Shown piece by piece: positions 7,214-14,790 of a stretch of 33,007 nt of DNA. Source of the stretch: Candidatus Fermentithermobacillaceae bacterium DTU015 (lineage in GTDB: Bacteria > Bacillota > Sulfobacillia > Fermentithermobacillales > Fermentithermobacillaceae); contig LFST01000025.1 of NCBI GenBank assembly GCA_001513185.1, forward strand, positions 2,986 to 35,992, in the 5' to 3' direction. A program made the translations under genes and the position numbers. The notes under the pieces were generated by a model. That model was not told where the DNA came from, made no database searches, and saw only the letters and a list, made by a program, of their open reading frames with translations. Numbering within the stretch: position 1 is the stretch's first letter; every line of letters begins with the position of its first letter.

Positions 7214-8407
7214 ATGTTGTCAGGATACACTATAGTCGTCGGCGTAACAGGCGGGATAGCTGCCTACAAGACCCTCGAAGTTATATCAAAACTTAGAAAA
7301 CTCGGTGCTGAAACCCGGGTGGTAATGACAGAAAACGCCACCAAGATGGTGGCTCCCATAACATTTCAAACTATATCCAACAATCCTGTAATTGTACGTA
7401 TGTTTGAGGAACCCAAGCAGTGGAACGTAGAACATGTGGCTCTGGCTGAGGTTGCTGATCTGTACTTGGTATGCCCTGCAACTGCTAACGTGATAGGCAA
7501 GATATACAACGGGATTGCAGATGATTTCCTTACCACGTCAATCATGGCCTGTACCGCTCCTAAGCTGATCTGTCCGGCCATGAACCACAATATGTATGTT
7601 AACCCGGTTGTCCAGCGGAACCTGGCAGGCTTGCGGGAACTCGGGTACCACATATTAGAGCCTGATTCGGGCCGGCTGGCGTCAGGGATAACCGGCAAAG
7701 GCAGGCTACCTGAGCCTGACAGGGTTGTCCAGGAAGTGGTATCGATCTTGGTGCCCCGGCGCGATTTGGAAGGTCTCAATATCCTCATAACTGCCGGCCC
7801 CACAAGGGAATGGATAGACCCGGTAAGGTATATATCTAACCCTTCCACAGGCAAGATGGGTTACGCCCTGGCGGCTGCCGCTAAGAAGCGGGGTGCTAAC
7901 GTGTACCTTGTGTCAGGACCCGTTGCGCTTGAGCCGCCCCTCGGAGTTACCGTGAAGCAGGTTGAAACTGCTCAGGAAATGCTCGACGCGTGCCTGGAAT
8001 TCTACCCTGAAGCCCATGTGGTGATAGGGGCTGCGGCACCCGGAGATTTCCAGCCTGAGGGTGTATCCGAACAGAAGATAAAAAAATCAGGGGACGGACT
8101 CCGGCTGACCTTCCGGGAAACACCTGACATATTGAAGACCTTGGGCCGGGACAAGGGTAACAGGATCCTTGTGGGATTTGCCGCAGAAACCGAAAATATC
8201 CTGGAAAACGCGGTAGAGAAGGCGCGGCAGAAAAACCTTGACTTGGTGTGCGCCAACCAGGTAGGGCTTGCCGACAGGGGCTTCGGGTCGGATACCAACG
8301 CTATCAGCATCGTTATGCCTGATGGCAGCCATGAGGAGTTTGGCCCGGCTCCCAAGTATGAGATTGCCATGGCCATCCTTGACAAGGTGAAGAGTCTCAT
8401 TGGTTGA
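7214..8407 (+). CDS. coaBC: CoaBC: phosphopantothenoylcysteine decarboxylase/synthetase
   Basis: A 397-residue bifunctional enzyme of CoA synthesis: CoaB joins cysteine to 4'-phosphopantothenate and CoaC decarboxylates the product. The CoaC half shows GVTGGIAAYK, the catalytic His in WNVEHVALAE (His74), and the substrate-binding PAMNHNMY. The flap, normally LACG.xGKGRM, reads LASGITGKGRL, so the usual active-site Cys is Ser157. The CoaB half shows GPTREWIDPVRYISN, GKMGYALA, EQKIKK and GFGSDTNAI. ATG 7214 follows a G-rich ribosome site (AGGGGTGG). The end overlaps priA by 8 bases, so they are probably co-translated. Apart from the Cys replacement the protein looks complete. Confidence 0.95.
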   Translation: MLSGYTIVVGVTGGIAAYKTLEVISKLRKLGAETRVVMTENATKMVAPITFQTISNNPVIVRMFEEPKQWNVEHVALAEVADLYLVCPATANVIGKIYNGIADDFLTTSIMACTAPKLICPAMNHNMYVNPVVQRNLAGLRELGYHILEPDSGRLASGITGKGRLPEPDRVVQEVVSILVPRRDLEGLNILITAGPTREWIDPVRYISNPSTGKMGYALAAAAKKRGANVYLVSGPVALEPPLGVTVKQVETAQEMLDACLEFYPEAHVVIGAAAPGDFQPEGVSEQKIKKSGDGLRLTFRETPDILKTLGRDKGNRILVGFAAETENILENAVEKARQKNLDLVCANQVGLADRGFGSDTNAISIVMPDGSHEEFGPAPKYEIAMAILDKVKSLIG

Positions 8408-10346
8408 CCCGGACAAGTCTGGATATGTCGAAGTTGTAGTTGATATCCCTGCTTTGGGGGACCGCAGGTTTACCTACGAGGTTCCCGGGGGATGTCATTT
8501 GCCTTACGGTGCTAAAGTTGAGGTGCCTTTTGGTGGGAGGCAAGCCGAAGCATATGTGGTGGGCCACTCTACCCACAAACCTGATCTTGACCTTAAGCCC
8601 GTGGCGGCAGCTTACGACCTGAGGTTCTTGCCTCCTCATGGGCTTTTGAGCTTGGGAGAGGTACTCAAAGATTACTACCTTGCCTCAACTGCGTCTTTCT
8701 GGCGGTACCTGTGGCCTCCTTCGGTACGGAAGCAACGCTTGAAATCTGATACCAAGTTTGGCCATGCAGAACAGAAAGGCCCTGACAAGCCGGTGGATGT
8801 TCCGCTTGAGATTCCGGACCTGGAAAGTTTTGAGGAAGCCTCATTCGTACAAGGCCCTGCCTCACTAAGGTGGGATTATTATTTTGCCCAGATCCAGGAT
8901 ACCCTGGACTCAGGCAAGGGCGTCATAGTGTTGGTACCGGAAATCCGCAAACTGGACAGGGTGGCGCGGGACTTGGAGGCGCGGTTTGGCCCTGTGTGTA
9001 TCCTCCACTCAGACCTCAAAGGGACGGTCAGGCGCGAAAACTGGCTGAAACTCCTAAGGGGCGACGTAATGCTTGGGGTGGGCACCAGAGGTGCTGTTTT
9101 CGGCCCCGTAAGGGACTTAGGGCTTATCATTGTAGATGAAGAAGAATCTCATTCATACAAATCCGAGGAGTTTCCCGGCTACAATGCAGTGACCGTCGCC
9201 AGGATACGGGCCAGACTCCAGAACTGCAAGGTGCTCCTTGGATCTTTTGCGCCGTCGGTAAGAACCCGCTATTTCCTGGAGCAGGGCAGGCTCAACCAAG
9301 CAGCACAGGTATCCCCGGAAGACGGAACTATTACGGTCAACCATCAAATCATAAGCATGCTGGGCAGGAAGCGGGGGCTTGCCATCAGCAAGGAGCTTCA
9401 CCTTGCCTTGAGGGATATCTTTGCTCAAGGCGAAAGGGCGGTACTTTTTCTGAACAGGCGGGGTACTTCGTCAGGACTCATGTGTTGCGATTGCGGCAAC
9501 ATCATTATGTGCCCCAGATGCTCAGTATCCCTTGCTTATCACGCCCGGGAAACCCTGATGGTATGCCATACCTGCGGCCTGAGACAAAAGCCACCCTTGG
9601 AATGTCCCGTGTGCCGTGGGTTTACCTGGCGGCAGATAGGATACGGGATCGACCGGGTTGCATCGGAGTTTTCCAAGCGTTTCCCCAGGGTACCCATACT
9701 AAAACTGGATCAGGATACCGAGGCGCCTGACCATGTGATCGCCCAATTTGCGTCCCTCACACCCTCATGCCTCTTATGTACACAGATGGTGCTTGGGTTT
9801 GAGGTGCCTCCGGTTACGGGCGTTGGCGTGGTTTCGTGCGACAATCTGCTGAGTTTTCCCGATTACAGCGCACCGGAACAGGTGTTCAGGCTGCTCATGG
9901 ACCTGATGCACCTGCTTAAGAGTTCAGGGGGAAATCCTCACAAGCAGTTCATTGTCCAAACCTTAAATCCTGAACACCATGCAATCAAGGGTATCCAAAA
10001 TCCTGAGATTTTCTACACCACTGAGGCTGATAACAGGGCAATCCTGGGATATCCCCCCTTCGGTGCCCTGTTTAAGATTGAGTTTTCCGGGGAAAAGCAG
10101 GATAGGGTGAAACAGCTAGCTGAGGAATTCGCCGCCCAAGTAGAAAATTGTGCCGCCGGTATCCGGGTACTTGGGCCGGGGCCTGCGCCAAAGCCCAGGG
10201 TACGGGGCCGTTACAGGTGGATTCTTATACTCAAGGCTGCCAAGCGGGAAACTTTGTCCCAAGTTGTGACACAGCTTTGGCCCGGAGTCTCCCACCCTCA
10301 GGTAAGGATGACCGTTGATACCGAAGAGCCTTTTGGAATCGGGTGA
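8400..10346 (+). CDS. priA: PriA-like replication restart protein, helicase motifs degenerate
   Basis: A 648-residue PriA homologue, shorter than typical PriA (about 730-800). The N-terminal DNA-binding domain is present (VDIPALGDRRFTYEVP, PYGAKVEVPFGGR). All eight zinc-binding cysteines are intact: CCDC, CPRC, CHTC and CPVC at about residues 362-405. The ATPase motifs are not. The Walker A site (usually GVTGSGKTEVY) reads QGPASLRWDYYF at about 151-162. Walker B DEEH is DEEE, motif III GSATPS is GSFAPS, and the VAGRAGR arginine finger is replaced by LMDLMHLLKSSG. It therefore probably loads or scaffolds the primosome without unwinding DNA, as proposed for actinobacterial PriA. The start is TTG 8400, overlapping coaBC. 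The reading frame is uninterrupted, so it is not simply a pseudogene. Confidence 0.88.
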   Translation: MVDPDKSGYVEVVVDIPALGDRRFTYEVPGGCHLPYGAKVEVPFGGRQAEAYVVGHSTHKPDLDLKPVAAAYDLRFLPPHGLLSLGEVLKDYYLASTASFWRYLWPPSVRKQRLKSDTKFGHAEQKGPDKPVDVPLEIPDLESFEEASFVQGPASLRWDYYFAQIQDTLDSGKGVIVLVPEIRKLDRVARDLEARFGPVCILHSDLKGTVRRENWLKLLRGDVMLGVGTRGAVFGPVRDLGLIIVDEEESHSYKSEEFPGYNAVTVARIRARLQNCKVLLGSFAPSVRTRYFLEQGRLNQAAQVSPEDGTITVNHQIISMLGRKRGLAISKELHLALRDIFAQGERAVLFLNRRGTSSGLMCCDCGNIIMCPRCSVSLAYHARETLMVCHTCGLRQKPPLECPVCRGFTWRQIGYGIDRVASEFSKRFPRVPILKLDQDTEAPDHVIAQFASLTPSCLLCTQMVLGFEVPPVTGVGVVSCDNLLSFPDYSAPEQVFRLLMDLMHLLKSSGGNPHKQFIVQTLNPEHHAIKGIQNPEIFYTTEADNRAILGYPPFGALFKIEFSGEKQDRVKQLAEEFAAQVENCAAGIRVLGPGPAPKPRVRGRYRWILILKAAKRETLSQVVTQLWPGVSHPQVRMTVDTEEPFGIG

Positions 10347-10373
10347 CCGGCATCGCCCCCTGGATGTTATAAT
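10343..10373 (+). promoter_or_regulatory. Possible sigma-A promoter before def-fmt
   Basis: A perfect TATAAT lies at 10368-10373, 42 bases before the TTG start. The best -35 is GTGACC (10343-10348) at 19 bases, which is weak. The -10 is convincing; the promoter as a whole is tentative. Confidence 0.4.
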
Positions 10374-10414
10374 CAAGTATGTGGCAGTGTGGATTTGACA
10401 AAGGTGGTGTTTTG

Positions 10415-11833
10415 TTGTCACAGTTTGAGATATATACCTTCGATGCGCCGGTGCTGAGGAAGAAGGCCAGGCCGGTGCGGAGGATCAATAAAAGGATTCG
10501 CGCACAGCTTGACGCCATGCTCGAGACTATGAGGGCTGCCAATGGGGTTGGGCTTGCAGCGCCTCAGGTTGGTATTTCAAAGCGTATGGTGGTAATCGAC
10601 GTGGGCGAGGGCCCTTATTTCCTCATCAACCCAGAAATCGTGTCCCAGTCGGAAGAAACCGAAACCATGTGGGAAGGTTGCCTAAGCTGGCCGGGTTACC
10701 TGGGACAAGTTGAACGCCCTGTGAGGGTGTGCGTGAAAGCCTTGGATCGCGACGGCCGTGAGATCTGGGTAGAAGGTGAAGGGCTGCTGGCCAGGGCATT
10801 GTGCCATGAATTGGATCACCTGGACGGAGTGCTGTTCATAGATAGGGCTAAGTCCATCATCGAAATCGAAGAGGAAATCTCACTATCGGGACTCACATGT
10901 ATCTTCATGGGGAGCCCTGAATTTGCGCTGCCGTCATTGGAACGTCTGGTGGAAGCCGGGGCCGATATACGGCTGGTTGTGACCCAGCCTGACCGTCCCT
11001 ACGGTAGAAAGCAGGTGCTTATGCCTACACCGGTCAAGCAGAGGGCGCTGGAACTAGGTCTAGAAGTGTTTGCGCCTGAAAAGATAAGCTCGCCTGACGC
11101 TATTGAACGGCTGAAACGCGTGGAACCTGATTTCATAGCTGTGGCCGCTTACGGCCAGAAAATCCCAGCTCAGGTACTCCAGCTTCCTAAGTATGCATGT
11201 CTCAACGTGCATCCGTCGATCTTGCCCAAGTACCGGGGTGGCAACCCTGTGCAAAGGCAAGTCATGGCGGGAGAACAAAAGAGCGGGGTCACAATCATAT
11301 ACATGAGTGAGCGTATGGATGCAGGTGATATCTGTCTGCAAAAGACCGTGGACATAGGTCCCAATGAGACTTACGGGGAACTTGAGCAGCGTCTCGCAGT
11401 TCTGGGAGCTGAAGCCCTGGCTGAGGCGATGGCTTCGGTATATGAAGGCACTGCCGGCAGGACGCCCCAGAATGAGGAGGAGAGCAGCTATGCGCCTCAC
11501 CTCAAACCGGGGGAGGAGATAATCGATTGGGAAGCGCCCGCAGAACAGATTCATAACCTTGTGAGAGCCCTTTCTCCTGTGCCAGGCGCTGTTACTTTCT
11601 TCGGGGCTGAGCGTACGAAGATATGGAAGACCAAGCTTCTGCCCTCAGAAGGGTTTTCATTTTCAGACGACACTGTCCCGGGCACAATACTCAAAATTGA
11701 TGATACAATGGCAGTAGTTAGGTGCGGCCAAGGTGTAATCGGAGTATTGGAAGTACAACCGGCAGGCAAAAACCCGATGACTGCCAGGGCTTTCTTGGTA
11801 GGCAGGCAAGGCAAGGCTGAGAAATTTGGCTGA
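10415..11833 (+). CDS. def-fmt: Fused peptide deformylase - methionyl-tRNA formyltransferase
   Basis: One 472-residue frame carries two opposing enzymes of N-formylmethionine metabolism. Residues 1-150 are peptide deformylase with all three motifs: [10 protein letters not shown] (44-53), EGCLS (87-91) and the metal-binding HELDH (131-135). Residues from about 160 are Met-tRNA formyltransferase: [27 protein letters not shown], the catalytic Asn/His in [14 protein letters not shown] (about 263-276) and Asp in RMDAGDI. The anticodon-arm-binding C-terminal domain follows. The two genes are normally separate neighbours; here there is no stop or start codon between them (junction [16 protein letters not shown]). 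The TTG at 10415 has AAGGTGG 7 bases upstream. The frame opens earlier at ATG 10379, without a ribosome site. Confidence 0.94.
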   Translation: MSQFEIYTFDAPVLRKKARPVRRINKRIRAQLDAMLETMRAANGVGLAAPQVGISKRMVVIDVGEGPYFLINPEIVSQSEETETMWEGCLSWPGYLGQVERPVRVCVKALDRDGREIWVEGEGLLARALCHELDHLDGVLFIDRAKSIIEIEEEISLSGLTCIFMGSPEFALPSLERLVEAGADIRLVVTQPDRPYGRKQVLMPTPVKQRALELGLEVFAPEKISSPDAIERLKRVEPDFIAVAAYGQKIPAQVLQLPKYACLNVHPSILPKYRGGNPVQRQVMAGEQKSGVTIIYMSERMDAGDICLQKTVDIGPNETYGELEQRLAVLGAEALAEAMASVYEGTAGRTPQNEEESSYAPHLKPGEEIIDWEAPAEQIHNLVRALSPVPGAVTFFGAERTKIWKTKLLPSEGFSFSDDTVPGTILKIDDTMAVVRCGQGVIGVLEVQPAGKNPMTARAFLVGRQGKAEKFG

Positions 11834-11860
11834 GAATCTTTGGTGAAGGAGGGAGCTTAG

Positions 11861-12544
11861 GTGTATTTCTTTGATCCAGGCTATATCATTTTCGTGCTAC
11901 CGGCGATGATGTTCGCCCTCTGGGCCCAAGCTAAGGTCCGCGCTGCTTACGAACAGTATTCTAGGATGTACGCCAAAGCAGGACAACCGGCGTATGTTGT
12001 AGCTGCAGCTCTGCTACGCGATGCAGGACTTGAGGATGTGAGGATAGAGCGGGCTCCTGGGTATCTTACAGACCACTACGATCCTAGGTCGAAAGTACTG
12101 CGCCTGTCTGCCGGCGTATACGATAGCAGTTCAGTGGCTGCGCTGGGAATTGCTGCCCACGAGGTGGGCCACGCTGTGCAGCATGGGGTGGGTTACGCCC
12201 CGCTAGCCATAAGGAACAGCTTGGTGCCTGTTGCACAGTTTACGTCAAACGCGGCCATCCCTCTGTTCCTCATCGGGTTTTTCATGAGGTCAGGCACGCT
12301 GATGGACCTGGGGCTCCTGTTCTTCCTCGGAGCCGTGCTGTTTCAGGTAATTACGCTGCCTGTAGAATATGACGCATCCAAGCGTGCCCTCAACATGTTG
12401 GAGTCATCAGGGTTTATATCCCCCAGTGAAACGGTGCCTGTTGGCAATATGCTAAATGCCGCAGCTCTTACTTACGTAGGCGCCACCGCAGTGGCTCTCG
12501 GCCAATTCTTTAGGCTCCTTATGCTGCGGGGAAGGCGTGATTAG
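11861..12544 (+). CDS. YugP-family membrane zinc metalloprotease
   Basis: A 227-residue membrane protein with the zinc-protease motif AAHEVGHAVQH at about residue 105. An N-terminal membrane segment (YIIFVLPAMMFALWA) and two or three C-terminal hydrophobic segments flank it. A further conserved block, LPVEYDASKRAL, probably supplies the third zinc ligand (Glu). This is the neutral zinc metallopeptidase family of B. subtilis YugP; substrates are unknown. The GTG start has a strong AAGGAGGG 8 bases upstream. It lies between def-fmt and rsmB, a frequent arrangement in clostridia. Confidence 0.9.
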   Translation: MYFFDPGYIIFVLPAMMFALWAQAKVRAAYEQYSRMYAKAGQPAYVVAAALLRDAGLEDVRIERAPGYLTDHYDPRSKVLRLSAGVYDSSSVAALGIAAHEVGHAVQHGVGYAPLAIRNSLVPVAQFTSNAAIPLFLIGFFMRSGTLMDLGLLFFLGAVLFQVITLPVEYDASKRALNMLESSGFISPSETVPVGNMLNAAALTYVGATAVALGQFFRLLMLRGRRD

Positions 12545-12546
12545 AA

Positions 12547-13884
12547 TTGTCGCAAAGCGCCCGGAGGATCACTCTCGATATTTTGGCAAAAAGGATACCT
12601 CCGGGTGCTCATGGTGGTTTCGTACGGTTGGATGAACGGGACAGGGCGCTGGTAACAGAGCTGGTGTCCGGTACACAGAGATGGAAACGCTTTCTGGACT
12701 TCTACATCGCTGGTTTTTCCCACAGACCCCTAGACAAGGTTTCGCCTGAAGTGTTAAACGCTCTCAGGCTCGGGACTTATCAGCTTTTGTTTATGGGGCT
12801 TCCCGATTATGCTGCCGTGAGCTCTGTAGTCGGAACCCTTAGGGCCAGATCCCACCGCGGATTTGTAAACGGTGTGCTCAGGGCTATGGCCAGAAATCTG
12901 GGCCACGTAGAACTGCCTTCTTTGGATGACTGCCCGGAGAAATACGCCGGCATCCGGTATTCCTTTCCTGATTGGATTGTACGCCGCTACTTTGAGCGTT
13001 TCGGGATGGAAGCTGCCCTTTCACTGCTTAAGGTTCAGAATCATCCCCCTCCTGTCACCTTACGGATAAACGGGGCTAAGACAGAACGCGGCCTCTTGCT
13101 TGAAAAACTACGGGATGCGGGGCTTCCGGCCGAGCCGGGAAAGCTTGGGATTTCCATCAAGGTAGCCGGCGGGAGGAGGGTAAGCGAGTTTCCGGGTTAC
13201 ACCGAGGGCTTGTTTGCGGTGCAGAATGAAGCGGCGATGATCGCCACCATGGTGCTCGGCCCTGAGCACGGGGATGTTGTCTGGGACATGTGCGCTGCCC
13301 CTGGCGGGAAGACCATGCATATTGCTGAACTGGTATCAGGTACCGGGTTTGTAGTCGCGTCGGACATAGATGAGCACCGTACCGGATTGATTGGTGAATC
13401 TAAGCAAAGGCTTGGGTTTGACAATGTGTCCACCGTGGTGCTTGATGCTACTCATGCGGATAAGGCCGCCCAAGCGCTTAGGTCGGCAGGGCTTCCTGTA
13501 TGTTTTGACAAAGTGCTGGTAGATGCACCTTGTTCAGGGCTCGGGGTTATAGGCAAACATCCTGACATTAAGTGGATGCGAAGAGAGTCTGACATCCCAG
13601 CCATGGCCATAAGACAGAGCTTGTTGCTTGATACGGCCGCCCGTTTCCTGAAGCCCGGAGGTGCTCTGGTTTACAGTACCTGTACCCTTACCCGCGAAGA
13701 GAATGAAGAGGTATGGCGCCGCTTTCTGGATACCCACAAGGGGTTTGTTCCGGCAAACGAGGCTATAACCTTCGATGACGGAGTCACGGTGTTTGAGATG
13801 GAAAACGGCTGTGGCTACCTGTTGCCCCACATCCATGGCACCGACGGCTTTTTCATAGCCAAAGCGTTGAAAGGGCAAGGTTAA
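12547..13884 (+). CDS. rsmB: 16S rRNA m5C967 methyltransferase
   Basis: A 445-residue RsmB (Fmu/Sun) methyltransferase, which makes m5C967 in 16S rRNA. The N-terminal NusB-like domain shows VTELVSGTQRWKRFLD and ALRLGTYQLLFM. The SAM-binding Rossmann domain shows DMCAAPGGKTMHIAEL, the active-site DAPCSGLGVIGKHPDIKW, and the catalytic Cys in STCTLTREENEEV. The C-terminus ends DGFFIAKAL as usual. The start is TTG 12547, three bases after the metalloprotease stop, with GGGAAGG 11 bases upstream. In B. subtilis rlmN follows; here it is absent. Confidence 0.94.
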   Translation: MSQSARRITLDILAKRIPPGAHGGFVRLDERDRALVTELVSGTQRWKRFLDFYIAGFSHRPLDKVSPEVLNALRLGTYQLLFMGLPDYAAVSSVVGTLRARSHRGFVNGVLRAMARNLGHVELPSLDDCPEKYAGIRYSFPDWIVRRYFERFGMEAALSLLKVQNHPPPVTLRINGAKTERGLLLEKLRDAGLPAEPGKLGISIKVAGGRRVSEFPGYTEGLFAVQNEAAMIATMVLGPEHGDVVWDMCAAPGGKTMHIAELVSGTGFVVASDIDEHRTGLIGESKQRLGFDNVSTVVLDATHADKAAQALRSAGLPVCFDKVLVDAPCSGLGVIGKHPDIKWMRRESDIPAMAIRQSLLLDTAARFLKPGGALVYSTCTLTREENEEVWRRFLDTHKGFVPANEAITFDDGVTVFEMENGCGYLLPHIHGTDGFFIAKALKGQG

Positions 13885-14041
13885 ATTGCTAGGATTTGAA
13901 AGGGATGTTGGAAACGGGTGAATCTGGATCTGATGGAACCTAGCCTGAGCGGTGATGCGTCTCATAGTAAGACGTAGATGGGACGGGAGCTCGAGTTGAC
14001 GCAGCAGGGTCATGGCTGTTTAGCAGGAGGAGGAAATCACC
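13885..14041. other. Intergenic gap where rlmN is expected
   Basis: This 157-base gap between rsmB and prpC holds no recognisable gene. Bacillus places rlmN here. Apart from the AGGAGGAGG ribosome site of prpC at its right end, I see no terminator or clear promoter. Confidence 0.6.
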
Positions 14042-14776
14042 TTGGAGTGGAGAGCTGAAACATCCCGGGGCTTGGTCAGGCCAAAGAATGAGGATTCATG
14101 GTCAGTGGTTGATCTCCCCACGGGCTGGCTTGCCATGGTGGCAGACGGGCTTGGCGGCCACGATGGGGGTGAGATCGCATCAGCTTTGGCCGTAAGTTCC
14201 ATCCAGGAGTACGTTAAAGAACATTTTGCCGATGACGATCCAGCAAACGTCCTCAAACAAGCTATCTTGTACGGCAATGGCAAGATCCGGGAAAGTGCCG
14301 CCGGTGATCAGGGGTTTCCCGGCATGGGAACCACTGTCACCTGTGTTATGATCACCTGTGACAGGTCCAAGGTTTTTGTCGGCCATGTAGGAGACAGCAG
14401 GGCATACATCGTCTCCAATGGAGAGATAAGGCGTATTACAGAAGACCATTCTGTATCAGGCGAACTGGTCAGAAACGGCACTATATCTGAAGAAGATGCA
14501 ATGCGGCATCCTGGGAGGAATGTGCTCACCATGGCGCTGGGGACTCAAGAGACCGTAGATGTAGATATCTATGAAGAGGAACTTAACCCAGACGATATAG
14601 TGGTGTTATGCACCGATGGCCTTACCAGCCTTGTGTCTCCCCAGGAGATTTACCAGGTGTTGGTTATGTGCGACAAAGACCAAGTTGCCCGTAAGCTTGT
14701 GGACCTTGCTAATGAACGGGGCGGCCACGACAACATAACAGTGATTGTACTATGGCCCCAGGCAGCATCCAGCTAG
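14042..14776 (+). CDS. prpC: PP2C-family Ser/Thr phosphatase
   Basis: A 244-residue PPM/PP2C phosphatase with the metal-binding motifs in order: GLVRPKNEDSW, VADGLGGHDGGEIAS, GMGTTVTCV, VGHVGDSRAYIV, CTDGLT and GGHDNITVIVL. It is expected to dephosphorylate PrkC and PrkC substrates in the cytoplasm and needs two Mn/Mg ions. The TTG start at 14042 follows AGGAGGAGG at 8 bases, a very strong site. It is the first gene of the conserved prpC-prkC-rsgA-rpe string, and its end nearly abuts the kinase start. Confidence 0.95.
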   Translation: MEWRAETSRGLVRPKNEDSWSVVDLPTGWLAMVADGLGGHDGGEIASALAVSSIQEYVKEHFADDDPANVLKQAILYGNGKIRESAAGDQGFPGMGTTVTCVMITCDRSKVFVGHVGDSRAYIVSNGEIRRITEDHSVSGELVRNGTISEEDAMRHPGRNVLTMALGTQETVDVDIYEEELNPDDIVVLCTDGLTSLVSPQEIYQVLVMCDKDQVARKLVDLANERGGHDNITVIVLWPQAASS

Positions 14777-14790
14777 GGGGTGGAAGCAAG

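Noticed and set aside
8400-10346. priA as a pseudogene
   Set aside because: The frame is complete over 648 codons, the zinc cysteines are all kept, and it is coupled to coaBC, so it appears functional though altered.
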